Shown here one piece after another: positions 1 through 11,809 of a DNA stretch of 64,000 bases. The DNA comes from Rhizobium rosettiformans. Its GTDB lineage: Bacteria > Pseudomonadota > Alphaproteobacteria > Rhizobiales > Rhizobiaceae. The notes under the pieces were generated by a model. The model did not search any database, was not told the DNA's origin, and worked only from the letters and a program-made list of their open reading frames with translations. The stretch's first letter is position 1; every line of letters begins with the position of its first letter. Position numbers and translations under genes: made by a program. The stretch is from NCBI RefSeq assembly GCF_016806065.1, contig NZ_CP032405.1, positions 852,501-916,500 of the forward strand. The letters are read 5' to 3'.

Positions 1-11
1 ACCGCGACCTG

Positions 12-1934
12 ATGCGCTCGCTTGGTGGTGAGCCTCCGATCCTGGCCGACGGTCTTCGTGCGCCCGATCGCCGGGAGATCTCCCTGCGCTGGCTGTCCGG
101 CACCTTCCTCACCGGCATCACCTCCTGCATTCTGATGGGCGTTGCCTTGTTTGCCGCACTCGACGGCCGCCAGCAGCTCGCCATCCCGGCCGAAGCCTTT
201 GCCGTGGTGCCGCCCGATCTCGGCGACGGTTCCGCCGAGGAAACCATGCGTGGCGACAGGATCTTCGCCCCCAAGATCGCCGCCCGCCCGGTCGACAAGG
301 CCATTCTCGACGTGCCAACCGTCTTCAAGGACGGTGAGCGCGAGGTGGTCCGCAAGCTGCCCTTCGCCCATGTGAAGATGGTTCTTGCTGCCGACTATGC
401 CAATCAGGAGCGCTATCCGCGTTTCGACCCGCTGGCGATCTTCGCCACCGACGACACGCCCCCGGCGGTCGCCAATCGCACCGGCTCGCTTTATGGTTCG
501 GATGTCGAGTCCGAGGTCATCCTGAAGTCGAGCCCTTTTCCGACGGTTCCGAACAAGCCACTGGCCGGCGAAATGACTTTCGACGAGGTCGAAGAGAATG
601 TGCGCTCGAACGGCTCCGTGCTGACCGACGGCAATGCCCAGGTCGCGGCCCTCTACTATATCGATCCGCGTCGCTTCGATGCCGAGGAAACGGGGCTCGA
701 TCTCTCCGTCGGCATGGCCGCGCGCATCGTTGAAGAAAACATGAGCGTTGCCGAACCGGAGATCATCACACCGATGACACCGGAATATGCCGACGACATC
801 CTGCCGGTCCGACGACCGCAATCGGTGGCCGCGCTAATGCAGGCCGCCGGCTACCCTGAGTCCAAGGCCGAGGATGTCGGCAAGGCACTGGCGCCTTTCA
901 TGAAGGGCGACGAGCTCGTCGAGGGCGACGTGATCCGCGTCGGGCTCTTGCAGCGTGGTGAAGAGGTCCGCCTTGTGCGCTTCTCCCTCTACCACCGGGC
1001 CGATCATATCGTGACGATGGCCGTCAATGACGTAGGCCGCCTCGTCGAGGGTGCCGAACCGCCGGAACTCGATGCCGTGGCGGGTGCCTTCGAGACCTCC
1101 CAGCCGGCGCTGATGTCCGGCCGCGATCTGCCACGCGTCTATGACGGCATTTATCGCGCTGCCCTGTCCTACGGGATGAACCAGGATCTGACGGCCCAGG
1201 TCATCCGGCTTCTCGCCGCCAATGTCGATTTCCAGGCACAGTTGAAGCCGACCGACATGCTCGAAGCCATCTTCTCCGTCACCGACGATGAAGGTCGCGC
1301 GACCGAGGACAGCGATCTCCTCTATGTGCGCGCCCGCTTCGGCGACTCGATCACCCAGTTCTACCGCTTCCAGGATCCCGAAGACGGATCGATCGACTAT
1401 TTCGACGAAAACGGCAAATCGATCCGCCAGTTCCTGCTGAGAAACCCCGTTCCGAACGGCCGCTTCACCTCCGGCTTCGGCATGCGCCGACATCCGATCC
1501 TCGGTTACTCGCGCATGCATACCGGCGTCGACTGGGCAGCTCCGCGCGGCACGCCGATCATTTCCGCCGGCAATGGCGTCGTCGAGAAAGCCGGCTGGGC
1601 ATCCGGCTACGGCAATCAGACGCTGATCCGCCATGCCAATGGTTATGTCACCTCCTATAATCACCAGAGCGGCATCGCCAAGGGAGTCGTACCCGGCGCC
1701 AAGGTCACTCAGGGCCAGGTGATCGGCTTCGTCGGCTCGACCGGCGCATCGACCGGCTCCCACCTACATTACGAACTGATCGTCAACGGCACGAAGGTCG
1801 ACGCGATGAAGGTCCGCCTGCCGGGTGGCAAGGCGCTCGAAGGCACAGCACTTGCCGCCTTCCAGCAGGAGCGCCAGCGTATCGACACCCTGTTGCAAAC
1901 CGGTGGACGCCCGGCCCAGGTCGCAAGCCGGTGA
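12..1934 (+). CDS. M23 family metallopeptidase with LytM domain
   Basis: Predicted envelope peptidoglycan endopeptidase (LytM/M23). A hydrophobic segment near residues 32-49 would anchor it in the inner membrane; a long periplasmic stretch follows, and the peptidase domain occupies about residues 485-600. Zinc-site motifs are visible: H503xxxD507 in MHTGVDWA, and H584-L-H586 in HLHYEL. That full set of ligands suggests an active enzyme, unlike degenerate EnvC/NlpD-type activators. The frame is open to the left window edge and no ribosome binding site precedes the ATG at 12, so the true start may lie upstream. It converges on clpB with a shared terminator. The substrate cross-link cannot be read from the sequence. 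Confidence 0.9.
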   Translation: MRSLGGEPPILADGLRAPDRREISLRWLSGTFLTGITSCILMGVALFAALDGRQQLAIPAEAFAVVPPDLGDGSAEETMRGDRIFAPKIAARPVDKAILDVPTVFKDGEREVVRKLPFAHVKMVLAADYANQERYPRFDPLAIFATDDTPPAVANRTGSLYGSDVESEVILKSSPFPTVPNKPLAGEMTFDEVEENVRSNGSVLTDGNAQVAALYYIDPRRFDAEETGLDLSVGMAARIVEENMSVAEPEIITPMTPEYADDILPVRRPQSVAALMQAAGYPESKAEDVGKALAPFMKGDELVEGDVIRVGLLQRGEEVRLVRFSLYHRADHIVTMAVNDVGRLVEGAEPPELDAVAGAFETSQPALMSGRDLPRVYDGIYRAALSYGMNQDLTAQVIRLLAANVDFQAQLKPTDMLEAIFSVTDDEGRATEDSDLLYVRARFGDSITQFYRFQDPEDGSIDYFDENGKSIRQFLLRNPVPNGRFTSGFGMRRHPILGYSRMHTGVDWAAPRGTPIISAGNGVVEKAGWASGYGNQTLIRHANGYVTSYNHQSGIAKGVVPGAKVTQGQVIGFVGSTGASTGSHLHYELIVNGTKVDAMKVRLPGGKALEGTALAAFQQERQRIDTLLQTGGRPAQVASR

Positions 1935-1963
1935 ATTGAACCATCAGCGCGTCGGACAAACGA

Positions 1964-1993
1964 AAAACGGCGGCCCACAAGGACCGCCGTTTT
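1964..1993. terminator. Bidirectional terminator between M23 peptidase gene and clpB
   Basis: A perfect 10-bp inverted repeat (AAAACGGCGG at 1964-1973, CCGCCGTTTT at 1984-1993) with a 10-nt loop. The A-rich left and T-rich right arms give a U-tract in either direction. It lies between two convergent genes and can serve both. Confidence 0.85.
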
Positions 1994-2020
1994 GGTTTTG
2001 TGCAGACGAAGCGATTGGGC

Positions 2021-4624
<2,604 letters not shown>

Positions 4625-4730
4625 AGTCACTCTCCGTTTCCCCGCCCTGCCCGCAATCGGCACAGGTCGGTTGGTGTGGATGAGGTCCCCGGAAGCGGCG
4701 GACCCCGGAGCGGAAACCGCTCCCCTGACC

Positions 4731-4764
4731 GAGATATGGGAGCGGGATTTTGCCCTTTAAAGAG
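4731..4764 (-). promoter_or_regulatory. Candidate RpoH (sigma-32) promoter of clpB
   Basis: Read on the minus strand there is CTTTAAAG (-35-like, about 4762-4755) and CCCATATCTC (-10-like, 4740-4731). Heat-shock promoters have CTTG-type -35 and CCCAT-type -10 boxes. The -10 matches well; the fourth base of the -35 is T rather than G. Position upstream of clpB, a classic RpoH target, supports it. This is inference from motif only. Confidence 0.4.
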
Positions 4765-4776
4765 GCAGATAAACGA

Positions 4777-4804
4777 AAAACTCCGGGTCTGAGCCCGGAG
4801 TTTT
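4777..4804 (-). terminator. Terminator of the DUF4167 gene
   Basis: Perfect 11-bp stem (AAAACTCCGGG at 4777-4787, CCCGGAGTTTT at 4794-4804), 6-nt loop. On the minus strand it is followed by TTTTTCGTTT. It sits 27 bp beyond the DUF4167 stop codon. Confidence 0.9.
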
Positions 4805-4831
4805 GCAATCGTCAAATCGAGCTCGAAAAGC

Positions 4832-5590
4832 TCATTCCGAAGCGGCTTCGGCAAGAGCGGGTGCTTCGCCGCCGTCGCCGTTTCCACCTTCGCCAGCTTC
4901 ACCACCTTCGCCGCCTTCATCACTGGCAGCGCTGCGGCGCGGCTGACGACGCGGACGGTTGCCGGCATTGCGACGGCGCGGCTGGCGCTCGGCACCGGCT
5001 TCCGCCTGGCTCTCGGCAGCAGCGGCTGCGGCTTCCACCGGCATGTCTTCGATGACCGGCTGCGGCCCCGTACCGGCGATTTCCGCCTGCGGCTGCGGCT
5101 GGGCCTGTGGCTCGCGCGGCTCCCGCTGACGACGCTCGTGCTGCTGACGGTTTTGTTGCTGCGGCTGCGGGGCCTGCTGCTGCGGACGCTCGCTGCCCTG
5201 GGCGGCATTGTCGTCCGAGCCGTCGAAATCTTCGCCGTCCCGTTCGTTGTAGTCCTGTCGGTCGTCGCCGCCATCGCGGTCGTCACGCTGGAAGCGTTCC
5301 TGCATCTGCGACTGAGCGGCCGCAATGATGCGGTTATAGTGCTCGGCGTGCTGCAGGTAGTTTTCCGCCATGACGCGGTCGCCGGCGCTCTGGGCATCGC
5401 GAGCGAGCGTGGAATATTTCTCGGCGATGTGCTGGGCGGTGCCGCGGATCTTCACATCGGGGCCGGAGCTGTCATAGGTCCGGGTGAGCGGGTTCTGGCC
5501 CTTGCGGTTGAAATTGTTTCCACCGCCGCCGCCACCGCCGCCATTGTTGTTACGCCCCCGACCACGCTTATTCTGCTGTCCTGGCCTCAT
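4832..5590 (-). CDS. DUF4167 domain-containing protein
   Basis: Protein of unknown function of the alphaproteobacterial DUF4167 family. Residues 1-40 are basic and Gly/Asn-rich (an N-N-N run followed by eight glycines), resembling a disordered RNA-binding tail. The conserved domain follows at about 40-105 (TAQHIAEKYSTLARDAQ, then NYLQHAEHYNRI). The remainder is low complexity, rich in Gln, Pro, Ala and Glu with basic patches. There are no membrane segments and no signal peptide. It lies downstream of prfA-prmC on the same strand, but a 330-bp gap and its own terminator suggest a separate transcript. The family call is firm; a link to RNA or ribosomes is inference from composition and neighbours. 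Confidence 0.88.
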   Translation of the reverse strand: MRPGQQNKRGRGRNNNGGGGGGGGNNFNRKGQNPLTRTYDSSGPDVKIRGTAQHIAEKYSTLARDAQSAGDRVMAENYLQHAEHYNRIIAAAQSQMQERFQRDDRDGGDDRQDYNERDGEDFDGSDDNAAQGSERPQQQAPQPQQQNRQQHERRQREPREPQAQPQPQAEIAGTGPQPVIEDMPVEAAAAAAESQAEAGAERQPRRRNAGNRPRRQPRRSAASDEGGEGGEAGEGGNGDGGEAPALAEAASE

Positions 5591-5920
5591 AGATGATTCA
5601 CCTGAATGTCTTTGTTGTGCTGATAAAGGGCAACGTCATTGGCTCTGGTTGAACCGGACCAAGTCTCCACGCGCCGCCGACAGACCGCGCTCTCGCCTTG
5701 CTCGCCGCTGGTGAAAGTCGAGTTTACTGAGTACGCAACAGTCCCGTCGTGCTTCGCCGAGTTCGACAGCGAACCTTTTTCGAAGCCGGCCCAGTCGCGA
5801 ACGAATCTTCGTTCTTTCCCCGCCGCCCGTTGCGTGCCCGCAAACTATTACGCTTCATCCGGAAAACCAAGCCTTTTTCTATGTTTCCCGTAATTATCCT
5901 TAGCAGCCGCAGCAAAGGCG
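5591..5920. other. Intergenic region between prmC and the DUF4167 gene
   Basis: 330 bp with no ORF I can support. It should hold the promoter and 5' leader of the DUF4167 gene. The only clear structure is a 16-nt palindrome, GAACGAA-TC-TTCGTTC at 5799-5814, about 210 bp upstream of the DUF4167 start. I recognise no RNA family here. Confidence 0.5.
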
Positions 5921-6793
5921 CTAATCAAGCCGCTTCGCAAACACCAGGACACGGTCGTTATCGCCGTAATCGCGGCGCTCTTCGACAAGGGAAAAACCTG
6001 CCAGTTCAAATATTTGCGTTACGTCCTCGCGCTGGTCGAAACCGATCTCCAGACCGATGAGCCCTTGATCTTCGAGGTGTCTCGACGAGCCCTCGGCAAT
6101 CGCGCGATAGGCGTCGAGCCCATCCGGACCACCATCCAGCGCGGCCATCGGATCAAACTTGGTTACTTCCGGTTCCAGTCCCTTGACCACATCGCTGCGG
6201 ATATAGGGCGGATTGGAAACGATGAGGTCGAAGCGTTCGGTCGTCTTGTCGAACCAGGGACCTGCCAGCGTGGCAAACCGTGACGCCAGCCCGTTGCGCT
6301 CGGCATTGTCAGCGGCTGTCTTCAAGGCATCTTCGGAGATATCGATCCCGACAGCCTCGGCCTCGGGACATTCGTGAAGCAGCGCAAGCGCGATTGCTCC
6401 GGTTCCCGTTCCAAGATCGACAAGTCTCGGCTTGCGACCTTGCGCCACCATAGAGTTGAGATGTGGCAGGATAACGTCAACCAGGATTTCCGTATCCGGT
6501 CGCGGTTCGAGCGTGCCGGCCGACAGCGCGAGATCGAGCCCGTAGAATTCACGCCGGCCGAGGATACGATGGACCGGTTCGCGAGCGAGCCGCCGAAGTA
6601 CGCCCGCCTCCACCCGTGCCGCGCCTTCGGATGAAACCGGCTTCTCATCCTCGAGCAACAGGGACGTGGGGCTAAGCTCGAGAAGGCCACAGACAAGAAC
6701 CCGCGCATCACCAGCAGCATCGTCCAATCCGGCCGCCTCGAATCGCCGCCGCGCCTCCACGATCAGAGACTTAGCCGAGGGCGCGGCGTCCAT
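5921..6793 (-). CDS. prmC: Peptide chain release factor N(5)-glutamine methyltransferase PrmC
   Basis: Methylates the GGQ glutamine of release factors with S-adenosylmethionine, raising termination efficiency. The 290-residue length is typical. The SAM-binding loop VDLGTGTGAIALAL is near 125-139 and the substrate motif NPPY is at 194-197; the N-terminal helical domain contacts the release factor. The ATG overlaps the prfA stop (TGATG), so the two genes are translationally coupled; a GTG one codon upstream is also in frame. Pairing with prfA, its substrate, is the usual arrangement. Confidence 0.95.
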   Translation of the reverse strand: MDAAPSAKSLIVEARRRFEAAGLDDAAGDARVLVCGLLELSPTSLLLEDEKPVSSEGAARVEAGVLRRLAREPVHRILGRREFYGLDLALSAGTLEPRPDTEILVDVILPHLNSMVAQGRKPRLVDLGTGTGAIALALLHECPEAEAVGIDISEDALKTAADNAERNGLASRFATLAGPWFDKTTERFDLIVSNPPYIRSDVVKGLEPEVTKFDPMAALDGGPDGLDAYRAIAEGSSRHLEDQGLIGLEIGFDQREDVTQIFELAGFSLVEERRDYGDNDRVLVFAKRLD

Positions 6794-7872
6794 CACTGGT
6801 TTTCGCCCAGCTGCGCAAGCTGCCCGGCCTGGTAATCCGAGATCAGCGCATCCAGCATTTCGTCGAGATCGCCTTCGATCATCCGGTCGAGCTTGTAGAG
6901 TGTCAGGTTGATCCGGTGATCGGTCACGCGCCCCTGCGGGAAGTTATAGGTGCGGATACGCTCGGAGCGGTCGCCCGAACCAACCTGGCTCTTGCGGTTG
7001 GCCGATCGCTCGCTGTCCAGCTTCTGCCGTTCGATGTCGTAAAGCCTCGAGCGCAGTACCTGCAGGGCCTTGGCGCGATTCTGGTGCTGTGATTTCTCCG
7101 AGGATGTCACGATCAGTCCGGTCGGCAAATGCGTGATGCGCACGGCCGAGTCCGTCGTATTGACGTGCTGGCCACCGGCACCCGAGGCGCGCATCGTGTC
7201 GATCCGGATGTCTTCAGGCTTGATCTCGATGTCGATGTCTTCGGCTTCAGGCAACACTGCAACGGTTGCTGCAGAGGTGTGAATACGTCCGCTCGCTTCA
7301 GTCTCCGGCACGCGCTGCACGCGGTGTACGCCGGACTCGAACTTCAGTTTGGAAAACACGCCACGACCGCTGATCGTGGCGATGATTTCCTTGTAGCCGC
7401 CGGCTTCCCCTTCGCTGGCGGAGAGCACTTCGACCTTCCAGCCCTTGGTCGAGGCAAAGCGCTCATACATCCGGAACAGGTCACCGGCAAAGAGTGCTGC
7501 CTCGGACCCGCCGGTTCCGGCGCGGATTTCGAGGATCGCGCTCTTTTCGTCGGCCGCGTCCTTCGGCAGGAGCAGGATCTGCATCTCGTCTCCGAGTGCC
7601 TCGATCCGGCTTTCGAGTTCGGGTAGCTCCATCTCCGCGAGCTCGCGCATCTCCCGGTCTGTCGCCTTGTCGGACAGCATGGCGCGCAAGCCGTCGGCTT
7701 CGTCGATCGCTGCCTGGTATTCGCGGATCTTCTTCACGACCGGCTCGAGTTCTGAATATTCCGATGCGAGCTTCACATAGACGTCGGCTGCCGGTCCCGC
7801 AGACATTCGCGCTTCGATCTCGCCGAAGCGGCGTTCGAGTTCGCGCATTTTCTCGACAGGAAGCTTCGCCAC
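6793..7872 (-). CDS. prfA: Peptide chain release factor 1
   Basis: Class I release factor for UAA and UAG codons. Full length at 359 residues. The catalytic GGQ is at 233-235 within [14 protein letters not shown]. The codon-recognition tripeptide is PET at 189-191, the P-x-T type of RF1 rather than the SPF of RF2. N-terminal helices at about 1-110 form domain 1. It is the first gene of a two-gene unit with prmC, 27 bp downstream of the ptsP stop on the same strand, so readthrough from ptsP is possible. Confidence 0.97.
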   Translation of the reverse strand: MAKLPVEKMRELERRFGEIEARMSAGPAADVYVKLASEYSELEPVVKKIREYQAAIDEADGLRAMLSDKATDREMRELAEMELPELESRIEALGDEMQILLLPKDAADEKSAILEIRAGTGGSEAALFAGDLFRMYERFASTKGWKVEVLSASEGEAGGYKEIIATISGRGVFSKLKFESGVHRVQRVPETEASGRIHTSAATVAVLPEAEDIDIEIKPEDIRIDTMRASGAGGQHVNTTDSAVRITHLPTGLIVTSSEKSQHQNRAKALQVLRSRLYDIERQKLDSERSANRKSQVGSGDRSERIRTYNFPQGRVTDHRINLTLYKLDRMIEGDLDEMLDALISDYQAGQLAQLGENQ

Positions 7873-7899
7873 CCTTCACTCCAAGGTCAGTCGTCAAAG

Positions 7900-10167
7900 T
7901 CAGACGGGGATGTTGTGCTCTTCCGCATGGCGAAGGAGCAGGTCGCGCACTGACACGCCCGGGGTGTCGTCGTCAAGCGCAGCCATCAGAACCTCGGAGA
8001 GCTGACCGATGTCGAGACCGAGCAGCATTGCCTTGACCGGACCGATCGCGGTCGGCGACATCGAGATCGAACGGAAGCCGATGCCGAGCAAAGCCATGGC
8101 CGAAAGCGGCTTCGACGCCATCTCACCGCACAGCGTCACCGGCGTCTTGTTACGCTCTCCGGCCCGAACGATATCCCTGAGGATCCGGAGGAACGGCCGC
8201 CCGAGCACGTCGAAGCGGTCCGAGACCCGGGCATTGCCGCGATCCACGGCCATGGAAAACTGGAACAGGTCGTTCGATCCGACCGAGACGAAATCCACCT
8301 CGTCCATCAGCTCGTCGAGCTGCCAAAGCAGCGCCGGCACTTCGAGCATGGCGCCGAATTGCAGCTTTTTCGGCAATTGATGGCCGAACTTGGAGATGTG
8401 CTGGATCTCCTTCTGCATCAGTTCGCGCACGGCCCGGATCTCCCAGACCTCTGTGACCATGGGCAGCATCATCTTCAACTCGGCGCCGGAGGCTGCCTTC
8501 AACAGCGCGCGCAGCTGCGTGCGCAAAAGTCCCGGCCGATCGAGCGACAGGCGGATCGCCCGCCAGCCAAGCGCCGGGTTCTCTTCTTCCTGGGAGCGAA
8601 AATAGGGAACAACCTTGTCGCCACCGATATCGAGCGTGCGGAAGGTGACCGGACTGCCAGCGGCCTGTTTCAGCACACTGCGGTAAAAGCTCTCCTGCTC
8701 CTCGCCCTTCGGCATGGTCGAGGAAATCATGAACTGCAACTCGGTGCGGAACAGCCCGATGCCATCGGCACCGGAATCGGCCAGTTGCGGCAGATCGACC
8801 AGAAGGCCCGCATTCATCTGCAGCTTGATCCGGTGACCGTCCTTGGTGACAGGCTCGACATCGCGCAGCGCGCGGAACTGTTCCTGCCGCTTGGCCCGGA
8901 GCTTGACCTTTTCCTCATAGGCCTTCTGCAGGTCGGCGACCGGGCGCACATGCACCTTGCCGTCGTCACCATCGATGATGACGGGATCACCGTTTTCAGC
9001 GAGCGCCACGGCACCCGCCGCCTGGCCGACGACCGCAATGCCCATGGCGCGCGCAACGATCACGACGTGGCTGGTGACGGCGCCTTCTTCGAGCACGAGG
9101 CCGCGCAAATTCGCACGCGGATAGTCGAGCAATTCTGCCGCCCCCATCGCGCGGGCAAAGACGATCGCGTCGTTCGGGAAGCCTTCGGCAGCACTGTGCG
9201 GCGAAAAGCCGGTGAGCTGGCGCAGCAGGCGGTTCGCGAGATCGTCGAAGTCGTGCATGCGTTCGCGCAGATAGGGATCGGTGAGGCGCATCATGCGCGC
9301 CTTGGTGTCGCTCTGCACCTTCTCGACCGCAGCTTCCGCCGTCAGGCCGTTGTGGATCGCCTCTTCCATGCGCCGCACCCAGCCCTGATCATGAGCGAAC
9401 ATGCGGTAGGTTTCGAGCACGTCGCGGTGCTCGCCTTCCATGGAAATCTCGCGCCGCGACAGCATGTCGTCGATCGAGATGCGGAGCGATCCGAGCGCCG
9501 TTGCCAGACGGCGTATTTCCGTCTCGCTGTCTTCGTTCAAAAGATTGGTGACGACGATGCGCGGCTCGTGCAGCACGACGTAGCCGAGGCCGATGCCCTC
9601 GGAATAGCTGTCGCCGTCGATCGAAACGGGTCGTGTCAGATCAAGTTCGAGGCCAGGACGAGTGATCTTCTTGAGCTCGCCGGTGGCGATCATTTCCGCA
9701 ATCACCATCGCAGTCGTTTCGAGCGCTTCGAGCTCGTCCTCGCGATAATTGCGCTGCGCCTTGTTCTGCACGACGAGAACGCCGAGGCTTCGCCCGGCGC
9801 GCAGGATCGGCACACCAAGGAAGGAGTGGTAGATCTCTTCGCCGGTTTCCGGCAGGTAACGGAAGGCCGGATGCGCCTGGGCATCCGAAAGATTGAGCGA
9901 CTGGGCAGAGGCCGCGATCGTGCCGACGAGACCCTGACCCATCTTCAGCTGCGCCAGGTGAACAGCGTCCTTGTTCAGACCTTCGGTCGCATAGAGTTCG
10001 AGAACGCCGTCGGAGCGCAGCACATAGACGGAGCACACCTCTGCGACCATGTTGTTCGCGATCTGGCGAACGATCCGATCCAGTCGCTCCTGCGGCTCGA
10101 GCGGCTCCGCCATCAATTCGCGCAGCCGCTTGAGGAGGACGCGGGGACCCGCAGAAAGGTCTCTCAT
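7900..10167 (-). CDS. ptsP: Phosphoenolpyruvate-protein phosphotransferase PtsP (EI-Ntr)
   Basis: First enzyme of the nitrogen-related phosphotransferase system. It autophosphorylates from PEP and passes phosphate to NPr, linking carbon and nitrogen status. The 755 residues show an N-terminal GAF sensor (about 15-165), then the EI core with the phosphohistidine H367 in EEGAVTSHVVIVARAMG, and a C-terminal TIM-barrel PEP-binding domain containing VTFRTLDIGGDK and VSVGSNDL. The GAF domain marks it as EI-Ntr rather than sugar-PTS EI. The ATG at 10167 has GGAG 9 nt upstream. In alphaproteobacteria the GAF domain is known to sense glutamine; that is family knowledge. Confidence 0.95.
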   Translation of the reverse strand: MRDLSAGPRVLLKRLRELMAEPLEPQERLDRIVRQIANNMVAEVCSVYVLRSDGVLELYATEGLNKDAVHLAQLKMGQGLVGTIAASAQSLNLSDAQAHPAFRYLPETGEEIYHSFLGVPILRAGRSLGVLVVQNKAQRNYREDELEALETTAMVIAEMIATGELKKITRPGLELDLTRPVSIDGDSYSEGIGLGYVVLHEPRIVVTNLLNEDSETEIRRLATALGSLRISIDDMLSRREISMEGEHRDVLETYRMFAHDQGWVRRMEEAIHNGLTAEAAVEKVQSDTKARMMRLTDPYLRERMHDFDDLANRLLRQLTGFSPHSAAEGFPNDAIVFARAMGAAELLDYPRANLRGLVLEEGAVTSHVVIVARAMGIAVVGQAAGAVALAENGDPVIIDGDDGKVHVRPVADLQKAYEEKVKLRAKRQEQFRALRDVEPVTKDGHRIKLQMNAGLLVDLPQLADSGADGIGLFRTELQFMISSTMPKGEEQESFYRSVLKQAAGSPVTFRTLDIGGDKVVPYFRSQEEENPALGWRAIRLSLDRPGLLRTQLRALLKAASGAELKMMLPMVTEVWEIRAVRELMQKEIQHISKFGHQLPKKLQFGAMLEVPALLWQLDELMDEVDFVSVGSNDLFQFSMAVDRGNARVSDRFDVLGRPFLRILRDIVRAGERNKTPVTLCGEMASKPLSAMALLGIGFRSISMSPTAIGPVKAMLLGLDIGQLSEVLMAALDDDTPGVSVRDLLLRHAEEHNIPV

Positions 10168-10253
10168 CCCGATTTTGCTCCACTTCCCATTGGTCAGCGG
10201 ATTGTTACCCTTACCTTTTCAGGGGTCGGGTCACGCGAGTCCGCTCTCAGGAA

Positions 10254-11528
10254 TCAATTCTTATCCAGACCGTAGCAGGAATGCAAAGTGCGAACCGCAA
10301 GCTCGGCATAGGGGCCGTCGATCAGGATCGAGATCTTGATCTCGGAGGTTGTGATCGCCTTGATGTTGATGCCCTTCTCGGCCAGCGCCCGGAAGGCGGT
10401 CGCGGCAACGCCTGCATGGCTGCGCATGCCGATACCGATGACGGAAACCTTGACGAGACCCTTCTCGCTCTGGACGACGTCGAAGCCGATCTTCTCCTTG
10501 TTGGAGCCGAGAACGGCGAGCGCCTTGTCCACGTCACCAGATGGCACGGTGAAGGTCATGTCGGTCTTCGAACCGTCTTCCGAGATGTTCTGGACGATCA
10601 TGTCGACATTGATATGGGATTCGGCCAGCGGCCCGAAGATCGCAGCGGAAACACCCGGCCGGTCGGCCAGACGACGCAGCGAAATCTGGGCTTCATCCTT
10701 GGCATAGGCAATACCGGTGACGACTTCCTGTTCCACGATCTCTTCCTCATCGCAAATCAACGTACCGGGCGGGTTCATCAGATCACCCATGCCCGGCGCA
10801 TCGGGATCTTCAAAGCTGGAGCGCACAAAGGTGCGGACCTTGTGTACCATGGCGAGTTCGACGGAGCGGACCTGCAGCACCTTGGCGCCGAGCGAGGCCA
10901 TTTCGAGCATTTCCTCGAACGCGATCTTCTTCAGGCGACGCGCCTTGGGCTCGATGCGCGGATCGGTCGTGTAGACGCCATCGACGTCGGTATAGATGTC
11001 GCAGCGGTCGGCCTTCACGCCAGCGGCAATCGCAACGGCCGAGGTATCCGAGCCACCACGGCCGAGCGTCGCGATGCGGTTATCAGGGCCGATGCCCTGA
11101 AAACCGGCCACGACTGCCACCTGGCCCTCGCCCATGCGGCGAATGATCTCGGTGCCGTCGATCTCCTGGATGCGAGCCGCACCATGAGCGTTGTCGGTCT
11201 TGATCGGGATCTGCCAGCCCTGCCAGGAGCGCGCATTAATGTCCATCGACTGGAGCGCAATCGCCAGCAGGCCAGCAGTCACCTGTTCGCCCGAAGCCAC
11301 GACGGCATCATATTCACGCGCATCGTAAAACGGCGAAGCGGCGCCGGCGACCTTGGGCATATTCTGCACCCAGTCGACCAGCTCGTTGGTCTTGCCCGAC
11401 ATGGCCGAGACGACGACGGCCACTTCGTGACCCGCATCGACTTCGCGTTTCACATGGCGCGCGACGTTATAGATGCGATCCAGATTGGCGACGGATGTTC
11501 CGCCGAACTTCATGACGATGCGAGCCAT
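10254..11528 (-). CDS. lysC: Aspartate kinase
   Basis: Phosphorylates L-aspartate, the first step toward lysine, threonine, methionine and diaminopimelate. The 424 residues contain the amino-acid kinase domain, starting with KFGGTSV at 7-13 and including GRGGSDTSAVAIA, followed by two C-terminal ACT domains (about 265-420) that mediate feedback inhibition. I chose the ATG at 11528 (MARIVMKFGGTSV); the upstream in-frame extension has unrelated composition. It is transcribed away from mprF, with 281 bp between them. A loose -35/-10 pair for lysC (TTGCGC, 17 bp, TAAAAG) is present there, but weak. Confidence 0.96.
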   Translation of the reverse strand: MARIVMKFGGTSVANLDRIYNVARHVKREVDAGHEVAVVVSAMSGKTNELVDWVQNMPKVAGAASPFYDAREYDAVVASGEQVTAGLLAIALQSMDINARSWQGWQIPIKTDNAHGAARIQEIDGTEIIRRMGEGQVAVVAGFQGIGPDNRIATLGRGGSDTSAVAIAAGVKADRCDIYTDVDGVYTTDPRIEPKARRLKKIAFEEMLEMASLGAKVLQVRSVELAMVHKVRTFVRSSFEDPDAPGMGDLMNPPGTLICDEEEIVEQEVVTGIAYAKDEAQISLRRLADRPGVSAAIFGPLAESHINVDMIVQNISEDGSKTDMTFTVPSGDVDKALAVLGSNKEKIGFDVVQSEKGLVKVSVIGIGMRSHAGVAATAFRALAEKGINIKAITTSEIKISILIDGPYAELAVRTLHSCYGLDKN

Positions 11529-11809
11529 AGACTTGAACCATATGCCCTTGAAAGACGCCGGAACCCCGGCACAGAAACACCGACCTGGGCGGAAAGCCTC
11601 AGGTTGCGGGGCTTTTAGTCTATATGTTCCCGGGGCGCAACGGCCACTTGCCCCCCAAACGGTACGGTAAAGCGCGGTTTTTTCGATGCAGCAACGCCCC
11701 TGGAACCCTGCCATAATTTGGATCGAATTCGGGAGCCAACCATGACACGACGCTCAGGCTGGGAGGCTGGGCTGTCGCATACGGGTCGACCGATACCGGA
11801 CAGGGCGTC

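Noticed and set aside
8359..10275. 638-residue plus-strand ORF opposite ptsP
   Set aside because: Antisense shadow of a gene with an intact GAF and EI core; no signal, domain or ribosome binding site.
10281..11618. 445-residue plus-strand ORF opposite lysC
   Set aside because: Antisense shadow; no recognisable motif, while lysC shows the kinase and ACT domains.
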